The notes: a model not told the origin generated them from the letters alone. 64,000 nt of DNA from Dicyema japonicum (GCA_011109175.1 RDEW01000016.1:484811-548810); one strand, 5' to 3'. Positions 34,800-45,606 are shown, counted from the first letter of the stretch. A program made the numbers and translations.

Positions 34800-35192
34800 T
34801 AATAATTAGCGTGGAGTCACCGGATTCAACAATTCTGGAGGCGCTCAGAATGCTCTTAAAGCAGGGGTGGTCAACCGGTCGATCGAAGAGGATTTTTTGG
34901 TTAATCGCAAAGATCCTAGCCCATAGTGCTTGTTTCCACCTGGAAGGAAGATTAGTCGGAAGTTCCCATGTTGTTCTTCGATCCCGTTTATAAGTTTGGT
35001 CTCCTGAAGGCAGGCGATTGAAACCTTGTATTTTGAAAGATCCTCGACCAGTTCCTTCCGTTTCCAAACGCTAGAGAGTCCCCTGACGTTAAACGTGAGA
35101 AGGGAGAAGTCCGATGACTTGAAACTGTGTTTTCCAGACATTGAGATCAAGAGCCACGTCACCAGCTCAACCAAAAACAATACATGCCCCAA
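34800..35192 (-). mobile_element. RTE-like LINE APE endonuclease, N-terminal part
   Basis: The minus strand from 35192 has LLTFNVRGLSSVWKRKELVE, DLSKYKVSIACLQETKLING, the start of an APE-type endonuclease (TFNVRG and QETK motifs). The frame shifts near 34850. No RT follows. Confidence 0.7.
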
Positions 35193-35990
35193 TCTTGGAA
35201 AATAATTAATTATTTACCTGAGTTTTGGAGTCTTTACTTCTTTTGCCAGAGAGGAGCGCCACAGACATAAAATACTGATCCCATGATAAATAATTCTCAC
35301 GCTTTTGGCTTTTCATTTGTAGTTTAACAGTTTCAAATATTATTTATACTGACAATAATATTTAATAAATTGTAATATTGTTTCTCCGATTTAACATTTT
35401 TTTGCAAATTGAAAATCTCGGACCTAACAATGTGAGATCACCATTCCAGAATATGATTCTATCATTTTTTCATTCTAACATATTCCAGGCTTCAGAGAAC
35501 TCAGCACATCAGATCAAATTACTACTGTACCCTCATTCGAGGAATTAGTTCACTATGATGTTGACCAAAGTCAGAAACCACGGAACCCACTGAACTCTTT
35601 AGTTGATCTAGATAGGTATCGTTGAGAGGATACACCGTGCCACTCGAGTCAGCAATCAATTAGTTTATTGAATTTTAGAATTAACATTTTGATTACATTT
35701 ATTACTATCTACAACTACCTTCCGACATGTTATCAGCAATTTTTATTGTCCCAGGGGCTATGTGGTGGAGTAATTTCTGATTCATATTCAACAATCATTG
35801 ACATATTTGAGAGAACTGGAATTGCACATTGGTTAGTCATATCTGAATCAATAGAGTTTACATGACAAATCAACTTAATACAAGTATAAATTTATTAAAA
35901 TAAAGATTTGGTTATGGGAGTCTCATTTAGGACCTAATAGTCTCCCAAACCTGATCTGAATCCCCTATTATTAAAACGCACTCCCAAGAA
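35193..35990. other. AT-rich spacer
   Basis: No gene recognised. Confidence 0.3.
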
Positions 35991-35999
35991 AACATAAAA

Positions 36000-36140
36000 T
36001 TAGTTACTTTTCCTTTGTGCCTCATTTCTAAACAGTTCTGTACACTGAACGGTCGTTTTCGTCACTTTTAGAAAGCAGACAGAGATGTTGTATTTTGCTA
36101 GATCGTATGTCAGTTGGTGTTTCTTGTCCTTTGCAATTAA
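36000..36140 (-). mobile_element. LINE endonuclease fragment
   Basis: TYDLAKYNISVCFLKVTKTT matches the 13.35 kb fragment (CDLTKYDVSVCCLQETKTT); the catalytic-region QETK has become KVTK. Confidence 0.45.
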
Positions 36141-36469
36141 AAGTTCCCAGAGTAAACGGAAAAGTAGGTAAGGAATACAAATAAGACATAGAGACGTCAT
36201 CACCTCAACCATTAATTGCCTACAAAAAATAGTAAAGTTCCAACTAAAGGATGGAAGCGGTAATTTGATTTTAATCAAGTTCATCTGCCAGATTACTAGC
36301 ATATCTCATCGATTGATCGACAGTTCTACTAGAATACTTCTCTCGTCACTTGGGCAATTTTTGTCAATAAAGTAAAAAATTCACATGCCCTTAAAATTGT
36401 TTAAAACTTATAAAAATGTGATTTTTTAGGTCAATGTAGAAAACATTTTTATTGATTTTTGTTGATTCA

Positions 36470-36957
36470 TTTTTAGAGTTTTTGAATAACGTGTCATCAA
36501 CTGTTATGCATCAATCAATCAGAAGTCATTGAAAAGGTAGGACTGTTATTATAAAATATCCTGGTGAAGTTTTTTTAAACTTACATTTTATTAGTATTTT
36601 ACATTGTGCTACTGTAATATCTTGATTTTCTCATTTCCATCTACCTATCTAGGATCAGTGATGTCACTTGTGCTTAGAATATGATTTTCATGCATAAGTT
36701 GAACAGTAAAGTTTACAAAACCTTTTTTTGAAGGTATTGGATATCGACTTCTTCTATGCAAACGTGTCGAAAATCTTCCAAGGTAACTTGACCGAGCATT
36801 TGAGTTTTTTTACATAGTTAGAAAAATTGGTTTGATTTACGAAAAATCGATAATGTGAATACACATAAATTTCTTCCATAAACAGAAAATTTATGAACTA
36901 TTTTAAAAATTGTATTTCAGTAACGATTATGCGGAATTAAGAAGTATCTGAAATCTA
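36470..36957. repeat. Segmental repeat, copy 1 (of 43322-43790)
   Basis: About 480 bp are collinear with 43322-43790: both begin TTTTTAGAGTTTTTGAATAA and end in a GGAATTAAG..TATCTG..TCTAG stretch. Divergence is moderate with indels. No gene identified in either copy. Confidence 0.7.
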
Positions 36958-36963
36958 GTATTG

Positions 36964-37414
36964 TCATAGCGTTTGCAGTTGAGACACCTCAGCGGACCTC
37001 TTCTGTACTATTCGCATGTGATTGGCACGTGAGCAATGTTGAAACAAGTCGGACAAGCGATGTTGATTCCGCCTTTAATCCAACTGGAACCTTTACAAGA
37101 GGGAGTCTCCATCTGCCTTGTAGAAGCATAAGTTCGTGGTAGAGGGGGCTAATTCCTTGACAAATTAATGAAGGTCGTTATCATTTACCCATAAGGGCAG
37201 GTTGTTCAACTCAATTTCGGAAGATCTCGTCGGAGTTAACTAAGCAATAGATTCCAAGACCATAAGGTGAAGTAGGATCCACATGATCATAAAAGTTCTT
37301 TGTCCCTCCTTTCTGAATTCGAAGCGGAAGATCCCTGAGCCTTCGTGGCTCAATCTGATAAATCCTGTAAAAGTCGAACGAGTACAGCACGTTAGAAATT
37401 TTGATAGCCCCCAT
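36964..37414 (-). CDS. Unrecognised 120-aa four-exon gene
   Basis: Exons on the minus strand: 37414-37241, 37209-37189, 37155-37097, 37072-36964; introns 31, 33 and 24 nt. The spliced frame runs from MGAIKISNVLYSFDFYRIYQ through IEPRRLRDLPLRIQKGG, GLGIYCLLNNLPLWELAPST and FYKADGDSLLRNQHRLSDLF to SAEVSQLQTL. Each intron removes a stop and keeps phase. Exon 2 is 21 nt. An upstream exon may exist because the frame stays open to 37444 without an ATG. No family recognised. Confidence 0.5.
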
Positions 37415-37826
37415 ATTCGATGTCACAGAAATCTGAGTAAACACATTGCCAGAGTATACAAAGCTGGAGGATCATGAGGAATATACTACGTTTCAGTTCC
37501 TGTAGATGTGCAAACAGTCTGGATCTCGTCTTCAAACTTTTTCACAGATTTAGCTCCTGTAGCTCCTGAAAAGTAATAACTTTTACTGTCGCACTTTTTG
37601 ATTACATTTGAACTAACTTTTGAACCATTTTTTTCCGGCCATTGTCACAAAGACTTCACAACCACGTTTTTTTCAAAAATAGTTGTGTACTTTTGATGCC
37701 GGCCAGGCATTGGGTCTCCTTAGTAAAGTGGATCCAATTACGCCATCAGGCGTAATAAATTGTTTTTATATATTTTATTTATATAATTAAAATAATAAAA
37801 TAAATAATTCAAAAAATCTGTGTTGT

Positions 37827-40488
37827 ATGTCACGGGATAGCAGTTCTTCTAGTTATCGAAGTAGAGATAGATCACATGAACGGTAATTAATAAAACACAT
37901 TGATAGATCAAGAAGGCGTCGTTCTAATAGAAGACATAGTCCTGAAGATAGAAGACAAAGAAAAATCTACTCTCGCAGTCATAGACGACATTCTAAGTAC
38001 AATTTTCTCATTATTGTGTTATAAACTGATTATATTTCTTTCATACTAAATATTATATTTCCAAATAATTATTCTATTCCAATATGGCCTGATATTTCTC
38101 TTATATCCTCTTATTGTGCTTAATATAAAATTCCCATGCTAAATTTTTGTACCTCACCAATTATGCCTAACTATTGTTCCAGGACAGACGAAATGTTTCT
38201 CCTGCTAAATTTGCTATATATAAAATTCCCATGATAAATTTTATTTATCCTATTAATTATGTTTAATTATATTTTGATACATCGTAAGTTACTAATCCTC
38301 AACATTACACTAAATTTATATTCTTTCCACGATGAACGTTATTTAGCCTTCCAATATGGTTGACTACATTTGATAATTCGTAAAATTTTTCTCCTTAATA
38401 TTACACTAAACTTTAATATTTCCATGATAACTTTTGTTTAGCTGACTAATTATGTTTAACTACTTTTTGATGCTTCTTAAAATGTTACTTCAGCCAAATT
38501 TTGTTATACCTAAATTTTCCATGATAAAGTTTGTTTAGCCACCAAATATGGTTAATTACTATTTGATGCACCCTAAAATTACTACGTCTGCCAATTTTAC
38601 TAAACATACAAAATTTCCATGAAAGTTTGTTTAGCTTACCACTTATTGTTAATTACTGATTGATTTTTTTAATATAAAATTCCCATGGTATACTTTATTT
38701 AGCCTACCAATATGCTTACCTGCATTTGTTGCATCTTAAAATTTTTCCTTACCTATCATACTTGTGTGTTTTTTAATAAATATATATCTATCTAATCGCT
38801 TATAGTACTAGTGAATATAGCAGTGAGTATGGTAATCCGTCCAAAATTATAATGCTGCAACAACTTCCTCTTTTTGTTACTGAGAAAGACGTGTGGATAG
38901 TACTTTACCCTTAGATTATGGATAACATGTCTGATCAACGACCTCACTCCATTAGACTCCTCCCAGGTAGTCCGTACACTCATTCAAGGGACCTCACGTG
39001 CCTTGGTTGAATTTAAAAACACTCAGGAGGCCCAACAGTGGATGAAAACATGCAAGGTACCACAACCGTTCTAACACAGGGTACATGGTCTTTAATGGGT
39101 CGGTATGATGTCCCTCTTACCTACGCTGAGTCCCAACCCCTCGAGGAGATGCAGGACTGGACATGTAGTAAGGTAGTCTCCCTTGTGAGCACAGTGTCAT
39201 ATATACAACTTCAAAAAGAGGAACTTTTGCTTTCGGTGTAATATATCCCGCCAAGAATCCTTCGCCAATGTGGGGGAGAACCAAATTGCGAGTGATCCTA
39301 GCAGCAGTACTTCTCGATAATATGTAGCCCTCATACTGAGAGGACTGGATGAATTGACTGATGAGAGTTCCCTAATTTCGGGGTTTTCCAGAATAACCAG
39401 TACCCCCCTCATGAATATGCACGTAGTTAGGGATAGAGACACTCAAAAGTCAAAAGGATTTGCATTTGCCGAGTTATCCACCATCTCAGAAACTTCTGCC
39501 GTGGTGGAAGAGATATCTTTCGGCGGGAAAAGGTTGAGAGCTGATGGAAAAGATGTGCAAGTCGACTTTGCACGTGACTCATTCGACTCAATGTATGGCG
39601 GAGAGTTACAGTAGAATGAATTCGATGGAGAATTGGCCCAAGAAGCCAGAATTCCAGTATTCTGAGGTACTCTTTGGTCTTAGTTTGCGAGGGGTACCAA
39701 GCCGACACGAGCAATGTTGGAGCAGCAGCAGCCCAGGCAGCGATGAATAAGGGGAAGACTAAAAGGAAATCTAGTTGTACTCAGAACCGTGTGTTTTTGG
39801 TGTTATTTGGGGATAGAGACCTCTTCCTATGTTTATGATGAGTCCTCTGGTTATTACTACGACACAGTAAATGGGTTGTACTATGACCCTGTTTCCACTG
39901 TAAGGGATTTTTGTGGTTATTTGACAGTATTTTTACAATCCTATTACTGCACAGTATTTATATTGGAATGGGACCTCATTTGTGCTGCATGTCCAACAAG
40001 AACCTGATAAACAGCCTGAAAAGCCCGCCAAGAAAATTGAATTGAAAAAAGAAAGTGTACAAGTTAAGGCGGCAAAAAAGATCAAACGTGACATGGATAA
40101 GTAGGCCTCTAATCAGAATTCAGTTAAAGTGGACTCTTCCGTGAACATTGATGCTCCAACTCAGTTTGTCCTTCCAGTCGAAAGCCAGAAGGTTGAAATT
40201 GCTGAGAACTTGGTTAATTGGAGTCGTTTAGTGTGTCTTCTATGTAAAAGACAGTTTAATAGTCGTGAGGTGTTAGAAAAGCACGTTAGATTGTCACAAT
40301 TGCATGCGGTTGACCTTTTGATTGATTTCTAGAAAAATCTAGAAGCTTTGAATAAACCACATGGGACGACTGAGAGAGGGAATTTTTTCGATGTATCGGA
40401 CGAGCCAAGTCAGCGACAATATCGTGATAGAGCTAAGGAAAGGCGTGATAAATATGGAGTGTCTGAGCCACCTGGTGATGTTTCCTAA
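37827..40488 (+). CDS. RBM5: RBM5/RBM10-like RNA-binding splicing factor
   Basis: Thirteen exons: 37827-37882, 37907-37996, 38806-38890, 38915-38966, 38989-39056, 39080-39172, 39195-39291, 39328-39592, 39615-39666, 39692-39788, 39817-39899, 39928-40308, 40333-40488. Introns: 24, 809, 24, 22, 23, 22, 36, 22, 25, 28, 28 and 24 nt. The 524-codon frame has an RS-rich N-terminus, RRM1 (about 60-125), a RanBP2 zinc finger (WTCSKC...NFCFRC, about 143-170), RRM2 (181-262, KSKGFAFAEL), an OCRE domain (322-370, DESSGYYYDTVNGLYYDP), and a C2H2 finger (C449, C452, H465, H472), then QYRDRAKERRDKYGVSEPP. This is the RBM5/6/10 order, a nuclear alternative-splicing regulator. Odd points: TAG at 40102-40104 (codon 405) where relatives have Trp (RDMDK-W-ASN), and no G-patch before the stop. 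It may be a recent null allele, a readthrough or a base error. Confidence 0.88.
38040..38760 (+). repeat. Intronic minisatellite
   Basis: Intron 2 of the RBM5/10-like gene is filled with about seven to eight diverged tandem units of roughly 90 bp, each with a CCATGATAA..TTTGTTTAGCC core, then AATATGGTTAAT-TAC and TTTGATGCATC..AAAAT. It explains why this is the one long intron of the gene. Confidence 0.7.
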
Positions 40489-40608
40489 ATTACATTTTCT
40501 TTTATTAATAAGTTTCCTACATGTGAATTGTGACATCTTTATATGACTGGTGTTAACCATCTTGTAATATGTTGGAATAGTGGAATTGTTTAAATTACGG
40601 TTATGATT

Positions 40609-40614
40609 AATAAA
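40609..40614 (+). promoter_or_regulatory. Candidate poly(A) signal of the RBM5/10-like gene
   Basis: AATAAA lies 121 nt after the stop codon, in AT-rich sequence with no further coding frame. Confidence 0.5.
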
Positions 40615-40689
40615 ATTGAGTCATTAATCATTATAAACGCCTGCCCCTTGCAACCTACTCCAAAGTGCCTCTGGAATTCTTGAGTCATC

Positions 40690-40810
40690 TAGGGAATCAG
40701 ATTTCTGCGTGAACAGGAGATCCTCATGAGCGCTGTTCGCTATTTGAGAGAATCTCGCTGTCCATCCTAAGAGGGAATAGCCTCGCAGTAAAGGTGGCCA
40801 CTGTATGAAC
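40690..40810 (+). mobile_element. RLE-type 3' fragment
   Basis: LFERISLSILRGNSLAVKV is almost identical to the C-terminus at 44.36 kb (LFERISLAILRGNSHAVRA). Confidence 0.75.
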
Positions 40811-40819
40811 TATTGTTAT

Positions 40820-41330
40820 TTTTATTTTGTCATCAATGAATCAATTTTATGAAAAAATTCTAAGATTTGATTATCTATTGAGTTATATTTTTATAAACAC
40901 TGAGAATAACTGCAGTCAACTTTAGCAAATTGGCCACTTTTTGGTTACTTAGAATTTGTGGCCAATTTGAAAAGTGGATAATCTGAAAAAATAAAATTTT
41001 AAAGAATTTTTTTAGAAAAACGACTTTGATCAAAAACGTATTTAATTCCTAATTGTTTTTTTCCTTAATTAATACCTTCTTTGTATTTTTTAATTAAAGA
41101 AATTAAAAAACTTTGTCCATTCTCATTATTAGCTAAAAGTTCCATCTCTATTGCAGTTAATAATAACAAAAATATTCATTTTGTCTAAGGTCTTTCCTTT
41201 TCCGATTCTTGTTCACTATTTTATGATTTTTCTAATGAATTTTCATTAAATTTTTAATTCCCTGTGTATTCAATGTTTAAAAAATCCTCAACTTTTAGAG
41301 GATCGAAAATGTCTGTTATTCTGATTGCTA
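40820..41330. other. AT-rich spacer
   Basis: Nothing recognised. Confidence 0.3.
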
Positions 41331-41337
41331 ATTTAAT

Positions 41338-41658
41338 TTAATTAAAGCACATCCCCGTTACCAGTACATACTGTTTATGGTTTCGCTTGTGCCATGTTTT
41401 TTCGACTATCCTTTCCGTTAGCCTTCTCCATCCCTTTAGTTGTCGTGCTTGCCCCCTGATTTCGTCCAGATTGTCTGCATCCATCAGTCGGCAGCCAATC
41501 GCACATAATCCTCCAAAGTGACTTGGAAACAAAACTTCTTGGACGTCCTCTGAATGTAGAAGATTAAGTATGGTCGAAAAATTCTTCGTTGGTGGCATAA
41601 AATGGTGTTTCTTCACGCATCCGTAGAATATGTCCAAAAAGGTGCCAGCGGGCTTCAA
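41338..41658 (-). CDS. 106-codon ORF, unrecognised, possibly LINE-derived
   Basis: One of the longer open frames. It reads LLHSEDVQEVLFPSHFGGLC and WRRLTERIVEKTWHKRNHKQ. SHFGGLC recalls the FGGLGI motif after the thumb of the RLE-type RTs (RFGGLGI at 45.3 kb), so I suspect a diverged retroelement C-terminus. No other support. Confidence 0.35.
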   Translation of the reverse strand: MKPAGTFLDIFYGCVKKHHFMPPTKNFSTILNLLHSEDVQEVLFPSHFGGLCAIGCRLMDADNLDEIRGQARQLKGWRRLTERIVEKTWHKRNHKQYVLVTGMCFN

Positions 41659-42319
41659 GTACGTTAACGCCTGAGGTCCACAATCAGTGAAAATTGGTGT
41701 ATCATTAATGTCAATTTCAAGATTTTCGCTATTCGATTTAATTAAAACTCTGAAACGATTCCTGTCTTCGGATATGTCTTCCCACGCTACTTTTGGAAAA
41801 AACCGTATCTTTTAAAATCAATTTCTTGTAGGAATCATAGATCGAAACATTGTAAAAAAGACCTTCAATTAAAATAATTATGTTAATAGATTAGCCTGAG
41901 CATGGTATAATTACTCTTAAAGATTTTATAATGCCAATATTGATGGATTGAAGTAAACCGGTGAACGATGTGATCGTCAGAGCTCTGAAGGCTACAGGCT
42001 TCCCATCACAACTTTAAACCGTGGGTCTCGATCGAGGAAATGGTTTGCAATGTTGATAGTCCCGAATCCACTTGTAATTTATATTCCAGATATTTCCGTG
42101 GTCTTTCTTCGAATGGGAGGTAGTTAATGGTCCTTTTTTGCGGTGCATTAAGTGCACCCTGAGCGTATGCAGAACTTCCGCAACTGGTAGACCACATGAC
42201 GCCACGTTTGCGTTATTTTACATAACAATAAGATTATGATATCAATTTATTATATATTAAAAAAACACTAGTTTTATCAAAATTAAAGAACAGACGCCCA
42301 ATGCCTAGCCGGCATCAGG

Positions 42320-42450
42320 AGGATCCACTATCCTTTCCCCGGGACAATTTCGTCACCTGGAGACAAGTTCTGGGTCGCTGGAACTAGTCACGATCAAGGA
42401 GTTAGTTTGGTTACCCTTGGTCTTTGGAATTATTTTAATTAATTTAATCT
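42320..42450 (+). repeat. Recurring LINE-type 3' tail
   Basis: Matches 1838-1900 and 61060-61250 (CGGGACAATTTCGT..., then GGAGTTAGTTTGGTTACCCT, then GGTCTTTGGAAT). Confidence 0.5.
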
Positions 42451-42499
42451 ATTCCACGCGATAAATGAGTCACCTGAGTCTGCCACACCAGGAAATGGA

Positions 42500-43130
42500 A
42501 ATAATAAAAATTAAAATAAATTATGATTGTCCTCAAATTCCTAAAAGCCAAAAATATAGGCTCAATAAATTGTCTGAATCTTTTGAGTTTGAAGATGAAA
42601 AACAATTTACCTGAAAATGGATTAAGGATGAGATTTTCTACCTCTGGTCAAACAGAATTAAAGATTCTATCGATTCAGGTAACCACTGTTGCTGATCTGA
42701 AAATAGGCTGACCACTATTGGAGGCCATTTGGAAAAACAGGTTATACAGTCTTTTAAAAAAAATGTACGATTTAACGAGAAAAGAAGTTCAAGAAGTAAT
42801 AACTTAGTTCACCTTCTGTAAACCACAAGAATGATGTCGACAGAACCTCCAATTAGGCCAATAATTGAAAAAAGACCTCGTGACATCTATCTAGCAGATC
42901 TTATTGACTTGCATGGGTATTATCACATAAACGACGAATACTCGTGGGTATTAAAAAAAGTAATTAAAAGGTTATGGCATTAATCGACAGTTTTTCAAAA
43001 TACGGAATTGTCAAACTACCCGAAAAAAGTAGAGTCACGTGAGAGGATTGTTTATAATGAAGAAGACACCTCACTAGATGACGCGAAAAGGCATACAAGA
43101 ATCGACATATTTGTGGCGAATATATGTCTA
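42500..43130 (+). pseudogene. KRBA2/Ginger-like integrase gene remnant with a short intron
   Basis: First part: DCPQIPKSQKYRLNKLSESF, then IKDEIFYLWSNRIKDSI. Second part: EKRPRDIYLADLIDLHGYYH and DEYSW, a 23-nt GT-AG segment (GTATTAAAAAAAGTAATTAA and AAG), then VMALIDSFSKYGIVKLPEKS. D-LIDL followed by ALIDSFSKYG is the integrase core pattern. The integrase frame is only restored by removing the 23-nt segment. Stops elsewhere (for example after EDEKQFT) suggest decay. Confidence 0.5.
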
Positions 43131-43321
43131 AAAAAGACGGTGGAAATTTGACAAAGAGGAGATCAATATTGGAGATTGTGTTTTGCCGTCATGACGCAGA
43201 TGCCAACATGCAAAATAGAAAATGCCCGCTAATTTCACAATACACGGAGATGGGAATATTATAAAAAATGTGCATTTTTCAGGATTAAAAATAATAAAAA
43301 CTTGATTATAATTTTTTTAAT

Positions 43322-43790
43322 TTTTAGAGTTTTTGAATAAAATACTGACGTGTGTCATCAACTGTCATGCGTCATTCAATCTGGAAGATCATTGAAAAGG
43401 TTATGACTGTTGTTAGAAAATATCCTGGAGATTTTTATCCTTTTATTGAAACGTTCGTCTAAAAAATTCAAATTACCAGGTTTATCATTTTATTACTATT
43501 TTTCAGATTTCACTGTGATTTTCTCATTCCATCTAAAGACCATAGATCAATGAGGTCACTAATGCTTACTCGAATCTGATTTTCTCTGCATAGGTTGAAC
43601 TTTAAAGTTTACGAACGTGTTTGAGGGTATTCCATATCGACTTCCTTCTATACAAAAGTGTAGAAAATTTATGCCAAAGGTAACTTGACCTGAGCCTATG
43701 CGTTTACCCGTATAAGATGTTGCTAGCATATTCAAAAATTGCATTTCAGTTACGATTTATGTGGAATTAAGAGGTATCTGGATTCTAGAC
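43322..43790. repeat. Segmental repeat, copy 2 (of 36470-36957)
   Basis: See 36470-36957. Confidence 0.7.
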
Positions 43791-43794
43791 CGAA

Positions 43795-44295
43795 ATTTTA
43801 ATCTAAAACGTTTTTCATTACATTATTCTATATTTTAATAAAGTTTTTGATTAGCAGTTTTCATATTAAAACTGTTTTTCTAGATAAATTTTTCATAACG
43901 TCAAAAATAAAGTCATTTTCATAAATTCGGATTTATAAAGTCAAAATAAATCGCCCAAGTAATAATATGGACTTTTTGATGGAAACATAAGACTAGCGAA
44001 CATATTGATGACTTACACTTTGGTGCAACCTAAAGTGTAGAGAATAATAACAGAATCTTCACTAAGGGAGGTAGTAAAAACACGTAAGAAAAAAATAATT
44101 ACTCCTTTTTTCGATAAAAATTTTTTTTTCATTATAATTATGATAAATTTACAACGGATTTGTGATCGTGCCTTGGACTCTGCTGGACACCGCTTCATAT
44201 TGTAGCCACTCGGACTGCTCAGAGGAGACGGAAAGACGTTGGTATGTGTTGTACCTACATTTACTCCCTTTGTCTTTCCTCAAAAGTCATATCAA
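43795..44295. other. AT-rich spacer
   Basis: Nothing recognised. Confidence 0.3.
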
Positions 44296-44306
44296 GCTGA
44301 TATCCT

Positions 44307-45536
44307 TTTTTTTTTAATTTTTATTTTGGCTTTATAAATTTAAACAATAGAAGTCAGGTAGTTGCCGCCCTCACCGCGTGGCTGTTCCCTCTCAAAATTG
44401 CGAGCGAAATTCGCTCAAATAGCCAGCGGCGTTCACGGAGATCTCCAGTGCATGAGGTGATCCGGTTTCCAAGACGTCCGAAAAACTCGAGTGTAGAGGG
44501 GGAGTAGGATCCGGAAGTCTCCATAGCAAGGGGAACAAATTTGACATCATCGGGAAGGTCGACGTATTTAACGAGTTTGGCCTTCTCCGCCTTTACGGAT
44601 GCTGAACAGGCCCTTGTAGCACTCTCGTGAAGATTTTTCTGGGCAAACGTGTCTGTACATGTCACATCCCAAACCAGTGGTTTCCCGGCCTCAAATGGAA
44701 ATATGGTCATCCCGTCCGGTCGTTTCCCGTCACTTCTGCATAACCCGACCGGTTCAAGAATGGCCGAGTATCCAGCAGCATCCATAGCTCGCCTGACAAT
44801 TTCATTCAGAGCCTTGTGCCTTGGGGATCTGCCAGCGCTCCTCCTGCAGGCGAGAGGGTGCAGACCATAGCAGTCTATCAGGATGCCACATCGGCACGGG
44901 TGAGGTACACATACTTTTAGTCCCAGCCGCAGAGAGATACCAGTTCTAACGCATTCATCATCCAGAAAAGTGCCCAAAGCTCCATTGGGGATGGCGTTTA
45001 GCCAAGCTCCGCTCTCAGGGGAAGCCCCCGAAAGCAAATAAGCGCGTCGGTGCTGATTGGCAGATTCTAGTAAGAGTCCAAATGATTTCCAGCATAATAA
45101 GTTGTCCAGGTTTCGCTGGCGATCTTGGGAAGGAGGCAGGGGGAGGTTGGTGGCATTCCAGGCTTCTCGTGCGTGGATTATCTCTTGGTCAGTTGAGAAT
45201 TCGGGTGGGGAGTGTAGAATCCTCCTGACCAAAGGTTCGCAGGCCGTGAGTGATGATAAATGAGCGGGAAGTGAGACGTCCAAAGTTCGACGATTCCAAG
45301 ACCCCCGAATCTAACTGGGAGTGTAGCCTGCATCCATGTATCATCGTCGAATCGGACATTAAATATTTGCTCCGTCGAGCTGAGGAGAGACAAATCAAAA
45401 TTCTCGAGCAGCTCCAGTTGAGAATAATATGGAGCTGTCCTTAGTAGATAAGAGATTCTCTGGATGTTGAGACTTCTTTTCAATAGGAATAGTGCTGTGT
45501 GCAAGTCCAGCAGCTGTAATCAATAGGAATAGTGCT
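44307..45536 (-). mobile_element. RLE-type LINE, best-preserved C-terminal half, 11-bp TSD
   Basis: Bounded by GCTGATATCCT (44296-44306 and 45537-45547) with a 3' A-run at its left end. The minus strand codes the RT thumb (HTALFLLKRSLNIQRISYLL, LPVRFGGLGIVELW, 45504-45178) and, after one frame slip, a 309-codon ORF (45283-44354). In that ORF, residues 130-160 carry the zinc-binding C-x-C...H...C...H pattern (CRCG, GLHPLACRRS, RHKALN), E177 and RPD188-190, and the WDVT motif at 205-208, that is, the PD-(D/E)XK-like endonuclease of R2/NeSL-type elements. The protein ends LFERISLAILRGNSHAVRA. The endonuclease half looks intact. The 5' half, including the catalytic RT box, is absent, so it is not autonomous. 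Confidence 0.85.
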
Positions 45537-45596
45537 GCTGATATCCTACAATTATTATTTATCAATGAATTTAACTTTTAAATCTATGATCAAAAG

Positions 45597-45602
45597 AAAA
45601 AA
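45597..45602 (-). terminator. Pol III terminator of tRNA-Leu
   Basis: On the minus strand a T6 run begins 4 nt after the discriminator base, with a second T4 run following. Confidence 0.75.
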
Positions 45603-45606
45603 TAAA

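Noticed and set aside
36964-37090. Zinc-ribbon reading (CPTCFNIAH...CLNC) on the minus strand
   Set aside because: It needs a different frame and a 21-nt intron, and cannot be joined to upstream exons. The model used at 36964-37414 keeps one frame through four exons, although the zinc reading is attractive.
38040-38760. CRISPR-like array
   Set aside because: Units are diverged and contiguous with no spacers, the organism is eukaryotic, and the array lies inside an intron.
37827-40488. Reassigned stop codons (ciliate-like code), because several TAA/TAG/TGA lie in frame in the RBM5/10-like gene and elsewhere
   Set aside because: All but one of these stops fall inside 22-36 nt GT-AG segments whose removal keeps the frame and restores homology. 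Genes also end at TAA, TAG and TGA, so the standard code holds.
44649-45263. Plus-strand ORFs of 73 and 68 codons
   Set aside because: Shadows of the intact minus-strand RLE-type ORF.
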